DNA of 6,189 bases from HGM12669 sp048527645 (GTDB lineage: Bacteria > Bacillota > Clostridia > Oscillospirales > CAG-272), in assembly GCA_048527645.1 (NCBI GenBank), contig DBGFNI010000062.1:1-6189 (forward strand), written 5' to 3'. This document shows positions 1 through 6,183 of this stretch, piece by piece. Made by a program: the position numbers and the translations under genes. Every line of letters begins with the position of its first letter. Position 1 is the stretch's first letter. The notes under the pieces are model-generated. The model worked only from the letters and a program-made list of their open reading frames with translations. It was not told the DNA's origin and searched no databases.

Positions 1-249
1 GTTGTGCTGGAGGCAATCCCCCCGGATTCCACGGCGGTGGGTATCCCTGCGCGCGTGGTCAGGGTCAAAAACAAAAAGGTCGTAGCAGAAGCGAACAAAT
101 CGCTTGACCATATTCACATTCCCGATCCTGTGGCACAGCAGCTGTGCCAGATGGAGATTCAGATTGAGCAACTGCACAAGGCGCTTGACGCGGCGGGCAT
201 CCCCGTCGCAGAGCAGCGCGGCAGCGCGGAGAAGGAGGCAGAGCAATGA
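1..249 (+). CDS. cysE: Serine O-acetyltransferase, C-terminal part (5' end outside window)
   Basis: Only the last 82 codons are present, open from base 1 and ending at TGA 247-249. CysE transfers acetyl from acetyl-CoA to L-serine, giving O-acetylserine, the substrate of cysteine synthase, in the cytoplasm. The visible part begins in the last turns of the left-handed parallel beta-helix: residues 5-18 of the fragment match the conserved end of the domain, with the PP, VGIPARVVR pattern seen in most SATs. A charged tail follows with a LDHxxIPDPV segment (about residues 35-43) and a short predicted coiled coil rich in Gln/Glu/Leu, typical of Firmicute CysE proteins. The catalytic His and Asp lie upstream of the window and cannot be checked. 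The stop overlaps the cysS start (ATGA), and the cysS ribosome binding site lies in its last codons. Other hexapeptide acetyltransferases share this fold, but the tail and the cysS neighbour favour CysE. Confidence 0.9.
   Translation, partial: VVLEAIPPDSTAVGIPARVVRVKNKKVVAEANKSLDHIHIPDPVAQQLCQMEIQIEQLHKALDAAGIPVAEQRGSAEKEAEQ
232..238 (+). promoter_or_regulatory. Ribosome binding site of cysS inside cysE
   Basis: AAGGAGG is complementary to the 16S rRNA 3' end and lies 7 nt before the cysS ATG at 246. It sits entirely within the last cysE codons. It fixes the cysS start and suggests that cysS translation is coupled to that of cysE. Confidence 0.85.
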
Positions 250-1646
250 GGTTTTATAACACGCTGACCAGACAAAAGGATGAGTTTGTTCCGCTGGAAG
301 CGGGCAAGGTGAAAATGTATGCCTGCGGTCCCACCGTATACAATTATTTTCACATCGGCAACGCCCGCTGCTTCGTCGTGTTTGATATGCTGCGCCGCTA
401 TCTGGAATTTCGCGGCTATGAGGTGACATTCGTTCAGAATTTCACGGATGTGGATGACAAAATGATCAAGCGCGCCAACGAAGAGGGCGTGACGGTCAAG
501 GATGTGGCGGAAAAGTATATCGGTGAGTATTTCACCGACGCCAAAGGGCTGGGCATCCAGCCTGCGACGGTGCATCCGCGCGCAACGGAAAACATTGATC
601 AGATCATCTCTATCATTGAAACCCTGATGGAAAAAGGCTACGCCTACGAATCGCAGGGAGATGTGTATTTTACGACAAAGAAGTTTGACGGATACGGCAA
701 GCTCTCCCATATGCCCATCGAGGATCTGGAAGCGGGTGCGCGCATTGACGTGACCGAGCAGAAGCGCGACGCGCTGGATTTTGCGCTGTGGAAGGCGATG
801 AAACCCGGTGAGCCCGCGTGGGACAGCCCGTGGGGAAAGGGACGGCCGGGCTGGCACATTGAGTGCTCCGCGATGTCCTCCAAATATCTCGGGCAGAGCA
901 TTGACATCCACTGCGGCGGGCAGGATCTGTGCTTCCCGCATCATGAGAACGAGATTGCCCAGTCAGAGGCGGCGAGCGGCAAGCCCTTTGTGCGCTACTG
1001 GCTACACAACGGCTATATCAATGTTGACAACCAGAAAATGTCCAAATCGCTCAATAACTTCTTCACGGTGCGCGATGTTGCCGCGGTGTACGGTTACCAG
1101 GCGATCCGATTCTTCATTCTGTCCAGCCATTACCGTTCTCCCATCAATTATTCCGCTGATGTATTGCAGCAGGCGACGAACGCGCTTAACCGCATTCACA
1201 CCTGCCAGGAGAATCTTGCCTTTTATCTGAAAAACGCCGGAGCAAACGCCGCGCCCCAGGAGGAAAACTGTAAAACCCGCCTGGATGAGCGCCGCAAAAA
1301 GTTTGTTGAGGCGATGGATGACGACTTCAACACGGCAGACGGCATTGCCTGCATCTTCGACATGGTGCGCGACATCAACCAGATGATCGCGGAGCAGGTC
1401 AGCGCTGACACCGCCGCTTATGCCCAGCAGCGGCTCAATGAGCTGGTGGAGCTGATGGGCTTCTCCGGGGAGAGCACGGCTGACGACGCGTTTGAAAAAG
1501 AAATTATGGAAGCAATCGAGCGGCGCGCTGCGGCGAAAAAGGCAAAGGACTATGCCACGGCAGACGCGATCCGCGCGGAGCTGTCGGAAAAAGGCGTTGT
1601 GCTGGAGGATACCGCTCAGGGCACCAAATATACGATCAAGCGATAA
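246..1646 (+). CDS. cysS: Cysteinyl-tRNA synthetase
   Basis: Complete, 466 residues, close to the usual bacterial CysRS length (E. coli 461). This cytoplasmic class I aminoacyl-tRNA synthetase activates cysteine with ATP and charges tRNA-Cys. The HIGH-type signature HIGN is at residues 36-39 and KMSKS at 264-268. By position, the zinc ligands that discriminate cysteine are Cys27, Cys207, His232 and Glu236, matching Cys28/Cys209/His234/Glu238 of the E. coli enzyme. The GWHIECSAM and FPHHENEIAQSEA blocks are characteristic. The DALR-type helical domain contains EAMDDDFNTADG (about 355-366), and the C-terminal region has the KAKDYATAD and VVLEDTAQGT elements. The start is set by an ideal AAGGAGG 7 nt upstream and by the 4-nt overlap with cysE, a common Firmicute arrangement. 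No frameshift or missing catalytic residue is seen. Identity is nearly certain. Confidence 0.99.
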   Translation: MRFYNTLTRQKDEFVPLEAGKVKMYACGPTVYNYFHIGNARCFVVFDMLRRYLEFRGYEVTFVQNFTDVDDKMIKRANEEGVTVKDVAEKYIGEYFTDAKGLGIQPATVHPRATENIDQIISIIETLMEKGYAYESQGDVYFTTKKFDGYGKLSHMPIEDLEAGARIDVTEQKRDALDFALWKAMKPGEPAWDSPWGKGRPGWHIECSAMSSKYLGQSIDIHCGGQDLCFPHHENEIAQSEAASGKPFVRYWLHNGYINVDNQKMSKSLNNFFTVRDVAAVYGYQAIRFFILSSHYRSPINYSADVLQQATNALNRIHTCQENLAFYLKNAGANAAPQEENCKTRLDERRKKFVEAMDDDFNTADGIACIFDMVRDINQMIAEQVSADTAAYAQQRLNELVELMGFSGESTADDAFEKEIMEAIERRAAAKKAKDYATADAIRAELSEKGVVLEDTAQGTKYTIKR

Positions 1647-1714
1647 CAGCGCAAGCGCTGCCGCACCGCTGAAAGCGGCGGGCGCGTATCGCCAACGGGA
1701 AAGCTTTGTTCCCG
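1647..1714 (+). terminator. Cluster of three stem-loops downstream of cysS; possible weak terminator
   Basis: Three perfect inverted repeats follow the cysS stop directly. CAGCGC/GCGCTG pairs at 1647-1660, CCGCT/AGCGG at 1666-1678 with a GAA loop, and CGGGAA/TTCCCG at 1696-1714. The last is followed by CTTTATAT, a short and impure U tract. It may end cysE-cysS transcription, but the signal is weaker than that of the opposing terminator, which could also act from this side. Termination function is inferred; the repeats are directly visible. Confidence 0.45.
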
Positions 1715-1725
1715 CTTTATATCCC

Positions 1726-1769
1726 AAAAAAGAGCCCCCTGTCTGTCAGAGTTTTTCTGACGGACAGGG
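1726..1769 (-). terminator. Rho-independent terminator of the minus-strand operon
   Basis: A 14-bp stem pairs 1737-1750 with 1756-1769, with one G-U wobble (1744/1762) and a 5-nt loop at 1751-1755. Read on the minus strand, the stem is followed by GGCTC and then a run of six T (plus-strand A at 1726-1731), the classic intrinsic terminator form. It lies about 30 nt past the last acyltransferase stop. On the plus strand the stem can be extended outwards (1731-1735 with 1771-1775, after one mismatch), but only TGCTTTGCT follows, so any action on cysS transcripts would be weaker. Confidence 0.88.
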
Positions 1770-1780
1770 TGCTTTGCTGT

Positions 1781-1805
1781 GTCCTGAAAAAGACCGTGTC
1801 AGGAC
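1781..1805 (-). repeat. Inverted repeat across the last acyltransferase stop codon
   Basis: GTCCTGA at 1781-1787 and TCAGGAC at 1799-1805 form a perfect 7-bp stem around an 11-nt loop. The right arm contains the TGA stop of the last minus-strand gene. In the operon mRNA this small hairpin would come just before the main terminator hairpin. It could help 3'-end stability or be chance; no function is assigned. Confidence 0.4.
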
Positions 1806-2590
1806 GGGGAGGACTTGACATAGCGGATGTATTCGTAAGTGCTTTCGGCGCTGCGCGCTTGCATCGTGCGATAAACCTCGTCCCGCAGGGCACGGCTCCT
1901 GTCACGCTGCGGCAGGGAGGGGTCAGGAAAAAAGGGACCGTCTAAAAACACGGTGGTTTTCGGCTTTTTTCCAAAGCGGCGCTTCTGATAGGTGGTTGTC
2001 ATGGCAAACACCGGCTTGTCTTCTTTGACGGGAAAGGAAAAAGATGCGTCGGGATAATCGCGGATCTTGGTGCAGTACGGCCAGACGTGCGCCTCGGGAT
2101 AAATCACGATGCCCGCGTGCTGTGAAAGGCGCTGTGTGATTGCCCGGCGCAGCGCGCCGTAACCGTGCAAATCGGACGGGAGCGGCAGCGCCCCCAGATA
2201 CGGCAGAATTTTGCCGATCACGGGGATGCCGAGATTGGCGGGACTGACCAGAACATAAATCCGCCGGGGAAACGCCGCAAAGGCAGGCAGAAAAATGTCT
2301 CCGAAGGGCTGGGTGTGGTTGGCATAGAGAAAAAAACCGCCGCGTTTCGCTTCTTTTAGGATTTTCCGGTTTTTGTAGGTGACGTGCAGGGCAAAACGGT
2401 TGTAGCATGCACCGATGAGCAGTGCCGCCCCATAGCTGAGCTTGGCGGCGATGCGTGCGCCGGGGCTTTTGCGAACCCATGTGTAGTCTGCTTTGAGCTG
2501 ATAGTCCTGATGCGCCGAGGTGACAAAATCCTGCGTTTCGCTCTCATAGCGCTCAACCCGAATCGGCCCGCCCGTCTTCGGGCGCTTCAT
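1799..2590 (-). CDS. PlsC-like lysophospholipid/1-acyl-glycerol-3-phosphate acyltransferase family protein (divergent)
   Basis: 263 residues from the chosen start. The PlsC/LPLAT family transfers acyl chains to a hydroxyl, typically of lysophosphatidate, at the inner membrane face. A moderately hydrophobic stretch lies at about 49-63. Motif I is NHTQPFGD (91-98), so His92 and Asp98 are separated by five residues, not the four of canonical HX4D. The motif III region is YPEAHVWPY (164-172), replacing the usual FPEGTRS; Glu166 is retained. These variants resemble a Firmicute subgroup of this family, so the protein is probably active, but its acyl acceptor may not be lysophosphatidate. The ATG at 2590 overlaps the previous gene's stop (ATGA), with AGGA 11 nt upstream. 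An ATG at 2602 would add four residues but has AGG directly against it, with no spacer. This is the last gene of the operon, followed by a terminator. Family assignment is firm, the substrate unknown. Confidence 0.87.
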   Translation of the reverse strand: MKRPKTGGPIRVERYESETQDFVTSAHQDYQLKADYTWVRKSPGARIAAKLSYGAALLIGACYNRFALHVTYKNRKILKEAKRGGFFLYANHTQPFGDIFLPAFAAFPRRIYVLVSPANLGIPVIGKILPYLGALPLPSDLHGYGALRRAITQRLSQHAGIVIYPEAHVWPYCTKIRDYPDASFSFPVKEDKPVFAMTTTYQKRRFGKKPKTTVFLDGPFFPDPSLPQRDRSRALRDEVYRTMQARSAESTYEYIRYVKSSPS

Positions 2591-3444
2591 ACCTTTTTCC
2601 ATCCTGCGATATCGTTCGGAGAAAACGTGTAATCCAACGGCTTGCAGTATGCCTCCTCATATGCCTGCTTTTTCTGCTGATAATCCTGCTCGCACATGAG
2701 GATGCTGTTTTCCCGCGGTGTTTTTTGCGGGTCGGGGTACAGCGTGGGCAGGATATGCAGAATGTATTTCACACGCCAAAACGCGTCGTTGTCCTCCTGC
2801 TCGGTGTTTTGCTGTTCGACAAAGCAGGAGATCACCGGCACGCCGAGCTTGGCCGCATAATAGTATGCGCCGCGCATCAGGGGACGCGGCTTGCGGTAGT
2901 TGAACCACATCTCCTGCTCGGGATAGATGAGCACATATTCTTCCTGATCGATAAGATCGCGCAAAATCCGATAAAAATCCCTGCTCAGATAATGCCGATC
3001 GGAACAAATGGGAATCACATCTGCATAATTCATCAGAAAGCCGATTGTGCCGGGCATGGCGAGATTGCTCACGTTGCTGACGATATTGACCCGCTTTTTC
3101 CCCTGCTGCCGAACCATATGGCGGATAACGGTGTTGTCAAAGGGACTGAAATGGTTGCTGGTGATGATGGCGCCGCCGCGGATTGTGCGCAGATGCTCTG
3201 TGCCGCGGATTTCCGTGTCGCGGTTGACAGCCGCGCTCGCCGCGTTGGCAATCCGGCGTGCCGCAAAGCTTTTCATGTGAAAGCTGAGTGTGGCGCGCTT
3301 TTGCAGATACCCGTCGATGATCGCCCGGGTTTGCGCACTGTCCAACTGCGGGTCATCTGTTTCCACCTTGCAGTTGAGCGTGCCGGCCTGCGTCGCCCGG
3401 CAAATGTTTTCGATGACTTCTTCCCGCTTGTTTCCGATGATCAT
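2587..3444 (-). CDS. PlsC-like lysophospholipid/1-acyl-glycerol-3-phosphate acyltransferase family protein
   Basis: 285 residues. The catalytic HX4D motif is canonical: SNHFSPFD at 96-103, with His98 and Asp103. The glycerophosphate-binding motif region is YPEQEMW (174-180), followed by FNYRKPRPL (181-189), a hallmark of a Firmicute branch of the family and distinct from the FPEGTRS of housekeeping PlsC. The GAYYYAAKLGVPVI segment (192-205) is the usual hydrophobic core strand-helix after it. About 90 residues precede the catalytic motif and contain no clear transmembrane helix, so the enzyme is probably membrane-associated, not integral. The start ATG overlaps the stop of the upstream GT8 gene (ATGA). 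An AAGGAG lies at 3463-3458, 13 nt before the ATG, rather far, so coupling may matter. Its stop overlaps the next acyltransferase in the same way. The acceptor could be a lysophospholipid or a glycolipid; the sequence does not decide. Confidence 0.9.
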   Translation of the reverse strand: MIIGNKREEVIENICRATQAGTLNCKVETDDPQLDSAQTRAIIDGYLQKRATLSFHMKSFAARRIANAASAAVNRDTEIRGTEHLRTIRGGAIITSNHFSPFDNTVIRHMVRQQGKKRVNIVSNVSNLAMPGTIGFLMNYADVIPICSDRHYLSRDFYRILRDLIDQEEYVLIYPEQEMWFNYRKPRPLMRGAYYYAAKLGVPVISCFVEQQNTEQEDNDAFWRVKYILHILPTLYPDPQKTPRENSILMCEQDYQQKKQAYEEAYCKPLDYTFSPNDIAGWKKV

Positions 3445-4394
3445 AAACGGATTTTTTCTCCTTTTTCAAAGATTTTGCGAAAGGTACCTTCGCTCTGCGC
3501 GATCTGTGCGCCGCGCTCACAAAGCAGCTCCAGACATTTTGCGTCGGACGCCTTCTGCTCGTCGGAATAGTTGTTTTTGCCGTCTGCAATCTGACGGTAG
3601 AAGGCGCTTTTTTTCGCATATTCCCAAAAATATTCCTCATACTGGATGTTGTCATAGCACCATGGCTTGGCAAAGAGATTGTAGTGGATCAGTTTGGGAT
3701 GTGCGGCAGCCGGGTGGTTGTCGTTGGGCATGGTGTCCCATTCTGCCGGCAGATAATGGATTTTGGTGTGGCACATCGCGTTGAGATAGTCCTGATCCGG
3801 CGCGATGCAGTCAAAATGATAGGTGTTGAGCAGCGTCAAAAAGTGGGTGTCAAGATGCGCTTGGCGCAGCTTTTTCATGTTCATCAGCAAAACGCCGGAA
3901 TTGATGTAGGTATTGCCGGGAACGCCCACCGCCTGCTCCATATACTGCACCAACGGCGGCACGTCCGCCACGGACAGATCGGCGCAGGCACCGATGTAGT
4001 TGTCGCCGATGTTTGTATCAAACAGCTCGGCAAGGTCGCCGGGGATGACCACATCGCTGTCGATATAGATTCCCTTGTCGTATTGGGGAAACATCTCCGG
4101 AATAAACAGTCGGAAATAAATGGTCAGCGTGAAATAGTCACAGCGCAGCCGGTTGGACATGCAGTCTGTGATGCTTTCCAGCCCCTTTTGCATGGGGAGG
4201 AACTCCACGGCAAAATGCTCCGTTGCCAGTGCGCGGATCAAGTCCTGATTTTCTGCGCTGACATCCTCGTGCAGAATGATCGCGCGGAAGCGGCGCGCCG
4301 GGTCGGCATGGTCAATGGCGGAGGCCAAAGCGACGCTCAGATAAGGGACATAGCTGTTGTCAATGGTGAAAAAAACAGGGATTTCTGTCTGCAT
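3441..4394 (-). CDS. Glycosyltransferase family 8 protein (second in operon)
   Basis: 317 residues, a typical GT8 length. GT8 enzymes are GT-A-fold, metal-dependent retaining transferases that usually use UDP-glucose or UDP-galactose. The N-terminal strand has the IPVFFTIDNSYVPYLSVALAS pattern (5-24). The metal-binding DxD is DSD at 112-114 within YIDSDVVIPGD. The acceptor-side block is NSGVLLMN (165-172), then PDQDYLN (199-205). The C-terminal metal/nucleotide His motif is HYN (237-239), followed by KPW (243-245). All expected catalytic elements are present. About 70 residues after KPW form a charged, probably helical tail ending in a Lys/Arg-rich stretch that could contact membrane. The start is 6 nt after the stop of the preceding GT8 gene. 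AAGGA at 4409-4405 sits 10 nt upstream, inside the end of that gene. Related to LPS/teichoic-acid-type GT8s, but the acceptor is unknown. Confidence 0.93.
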   Translation of the reverse strand: MQTEIPVFFTIDNSYVPYLSVALASAIDHADPARRFRAIILHEDVSAENQDLIRALATEHFAVEFLPMQKGLESITDCMSNRLRCDYFTLTIYFRLFIPEMFPQYDKGIYIDSDVVIPGDLAELFDTNIGDNYIGACADLSVADVPPLVQYMEQAVGVPGNTYINSGVLLMNMKKLRQAHLDTHFLTLLNTYHFDCIAPDQDYLNAMCHTKIHYLPAEWDTMPNDNHPAAAHPKLIHYNLFAKPWCYDNIQYEEYFWEYAKKSAFYRQIADGKNNYSDEQKASDAKCLELLCERGAQIAQSEGTFRKIFEKGEKIRL

Positions 4395-4400
4395 GGTGTA

Positions 4401-5321
4401 TCATTCCTTTTCATTGCGAACTTGGTTTTCGTATTGCGCCTTGTGCCGGAAAAATTCTTGCAGCATGCCATCATATTCGTGCAGCCCGAGCACATCGTGC
4501 ATGCGCTCCGTCTGCCAGGGCTTGACGGTGAGCGCGTGAAAATACGGGAAAAAGCGAAAGGTGGTTGTGAAATGCTGGAACACGGTGTCCCGGTGCAGCT
4601 TTTTTTGCTCGTTATATTTGCGGGGAAAGAACTTCTTTTTTTCGGCGAGTGCGTTCAGCGCCGCCTGATCCGGCAAAAACATCTCTTTTTGCGCGCAGCG
4701 GCTGCGGCAGGCGCCGAAAAGGTTTTCCTCCCGGATCCGTGCCATGTTGAGCAGCAGAACGCCGGAATTGAGATAGTCCAGCGAAAAGAGCTTTCTGCGG
4801 TAAAACCATCTGCCCCAATAGTCCAGCACACCGCCGACGGCGCATGCGCCCATATCGGTAAAATAAAAGTCAGAAAAGTCCTGTCTGCACAAAACATCGC
4901 AGTCCAGATACAGAATTCTGTCCGGGATCTGCGGGAGCAAATCTGCATACAGGCGCAGCATACAGTAGGGCGTGAAGCGCGTTTGCATGTTTGCCGCGGG
5001 CGGCGCCGCGGCGAACAGCGCGCTTGCATCAATGCGGGATACCCGGCTTTGCGGGTTTTTGTGCCGAACGATGCTGTCGAGATATTCGGTGAGGTCTGCG
5101 GGCACGGGATGAAAGTGCTTTTGCGGGGTTTTGAGCGACATGGTGAGCACGAAAATGTGAAGGGGTGCGTCCACGGCGTTGCACAGCGAAAGCACCGAGA
5201 GCATCAGCCCGTCTGCAATTCCCGCATCGCCGCAGTATAAGATATTTCTGGGTTCCATGATGATACCTGCCGTTGCGTTATGATTTGCAGGGGAGCGCTT
5301 TTCAGTATTTGGTTCGGACAT
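4401..5321 (-). CDS. Glycosyltransferase family 8 protein (first in operon)
   Basis: 306 residues from the chosen start. GT8 features, numbered from this start: N-terminal strand NILYCGDAG (26-34), metal-binding DCD (140-142) in ILYLDCDVL, NSGVLLLN (185-192), PDQAALN (217-223), KYNEQ (235-239), QHFTTTFRFFPYF (249-261) and KPW (267-269). It has the His-Phe and the longer spacing to KPW of a GT8 subgroup distinct from its downstream neighbour, so the two probably add different sugars or act on different acceptors. The ATG at 5321 is preferred because AGGAG lies 6 nt upstream. It overlaps degV by 20 nt and adds a polar 21-residue lead. ATG 5258 (285 residues) starts right at the GT8 domain with a weaker AGG 7 nt upstream, and is a real alternative. 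A further upstream ATG at 5387 is unlikely. UDP-sugar use is inferred from the family. Confidence 0.91.
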   Translation of the reverse strand: MSEPNTEKRSPANHNATAGIIMEPRNILYCGDAGIADGLMLSVLSLCNAVDAPLHIFVLTMSLKTPQKHFHPVPADLTEYLDSIVRHKNPQSRVSRIDASALFAAAPPAANMQTRFTPYCMLRLYADLLPQIPDRILYLDCDVLCRQDFSDFYFTDMGACAVGGVLDYWGRWFYRRKLFSLDYLNSGVLLLNMARIREENLFGACRSRCAQKEMFLPDQAALNALAEKKKFFPRKYNEQKKLHRDTVFQHFTTTFRFFPYFHALTVKPWQTERMHDVLGLHEYDGMLQEFFRHKAQYENQVRNEKE

Positions 5322-6183
5322 CCTTGTCTCCTGCAAAATACAGCGCGAGAGAATCCGGCCCCAGATGCGCGCCGGTGAACGGCTCATGCGGCAGAATCAG
5401 AATTTTTTTCGGGGGATTTTCCGCAGAGATCAGCTGTGCGAGATACTTGGCGTCCTCCTCACAGTCGGTGTGCGTGATGCCCACAATCTGCCGCTCCGGA
5501 TGGATGGCGAGCGTGTTATATTTTTCTGCCAGCGCCTCGATCACCTTTTTTCTGCCGCGTACTTTGGCAAAATTGATGATTTTTCCTTCCTCGTTGCCCA
5601 ACAGCAACGGCTTGATGTTTAACACTGCGCCCGCCATTGCCGCCACGCCGGAAATTCTGCCGCTGCGGTGCAGGTGCTTCAGATCGTTGACGGTGAAGAC
5701 CTGGTACATCCGCATGCGGTGCTCTAATAGAAAATCCGCCGTTTGATCAAGATCCAGTCCCTTTTTTCGGCAGCCTGCCGCCCACAGCACCAACAGGCCG
5801 ATGCCAAGCGACGCGCAGAGCGAGTCAACGGTGCGGATTTTTCGTGTGGGGAACTGCGTGCGCAACTGTGACGCCGCCATTTCGGAGGAAGCATATGAAC
5901 CGCTGACCCCGCCGGACAGCCCGATGAACAGCACATCTGAGCCCTGCTCCAATATGGGGCGAAAGCACTCCATGTAGCGCTGCGGATTGGTCTGCGAGGT
6001 GGTGACGCTCATGCCCGCGCGGATGCTGTCATAGTAGTCCTTACAGCCAAAGGTGTCAACGCTTGTGCAAAAATGCTCTGTTCCGTTGATAAAATAGGAC
6101 AGGGGGATGGTGGTGATCCCGTGCTGCTGCAGCATTGCGTCCGGTAAATTGGCGCAGGAGTCTGTAACGATGGAAAAAGACAT
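5302..6183 (-). CDS. DegV family fatty-acid-binding protein (FakB-like)
   Basis: 293 residues, full family length. DegV/FakB proteins bind one long-chain fatty acid; characterised FakB partners present it to the kinase FakA, which makes acyl-phosphate for phospholipid synthesis. Visible family blocks are: N-terminal IVTDSCANLP (5-14), TTSQTNP (61-67), the GLSGGVSGSY loop (88-97, usually SSxLSGTY), the VDS element (119-121), HRSGRIS (172-178), the IKPLL strand (190-194) and GAHLGPDSLALYF (271-283). His273, by analogy with FakB structures, would contact the fatty-acid carboxylate together with Ser/Thr of the earlier loops. No FakA homologue is in the window. The start matches the family N-terminus; only six bases upstream are visible, so its ribosome site and promoter cannot be judged. 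It is probably the first or an early gene of the operon. Ligand specificity is unknown. Confidence 0.93.
   Translation of the reverse strand: MSFSIVTDSCANLPDAMLQQHGITTIPLSYFINGTEHFCTSVDTFGCKDYYDSIRAGMSVTTSQTNPQRYMECFRPILEQGSDVLFIGLSGGVSGSYASSEMAASQLRTQFPTRKIRTVDSLCASLGIGLLVLWAAGCRKKGLDLDQTADFLLEHRMRMYQVFTVNDLKHLHRSGRISGVAAMAGAVLNIKPLLLGNEEGKIINFAKVRGRKKVIEALAEKYNTLAIHPERQIVGITHTDCEEDAKYLAQLISAENPPKKILILPHEPFTGAHLGPDSLALYFAGDKDVRTKY
5328..5332 (-). promoter_or_regulatory. Ribosome binding site for the first GT8 gene, inside degV
   Basis: On the minus strand AGGAG at 5332-5328 is followed by a 6-nt spacer and ATG at 5321. It lies within the Ala-Gly-Asp codons near the end of degV. Its quality is the main reason for preferring this start over the ATG at 5258. 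Confidence 0.6.

Noticed and set aside
159..944. A 261-codon minus-strand open frame opposite cysE/cysS
   Set aside because: Entirely antisense to the cysE tail and the catalytic half of cysS; the translation is His- and Arg-rich without domain pattern, as expected of a shadow frame.
1002..1727. A 241-codon minus-strand open frame running from cysS into the convergent region
   Set aside because: It would need to be transcribed through the terminator at 1726-1769 and is antisense to cysS; no recognisable protein features.
1492..1818. Possible small plus-strand gene (108 codons) spanning the convergent gap
   Set aside because: It starts inside cysS in another frame and runs through the hairpins and terminator; the composition is Arg/Lys-rich and not protein-like.
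2725..3570. A 281-codon plus-strand open frame opposite the first acyltransferase
   Set aside because: Antisense shadow of a gene with clear catalytic motifs; no family features and no convincing ribosome site.
3886..4775. 19/20-base direct match between 3886-3905 and 4756-4775 as a recombination repeat
   Set aside because: Both copies encode the conserved GT8 motif NSGVLL in frame, so protein conservation between paralogues explains the match.
3684..5240. A 518-codon plus-strand open frame opposite both GT8 genes
   Set aside because: It lies antisense to two well-supported genes with intact motifs, shows no recognisable domain and crosses their junction. Its length is explained by codon bias of the real genes on the other strand, which removes stops in this frame.
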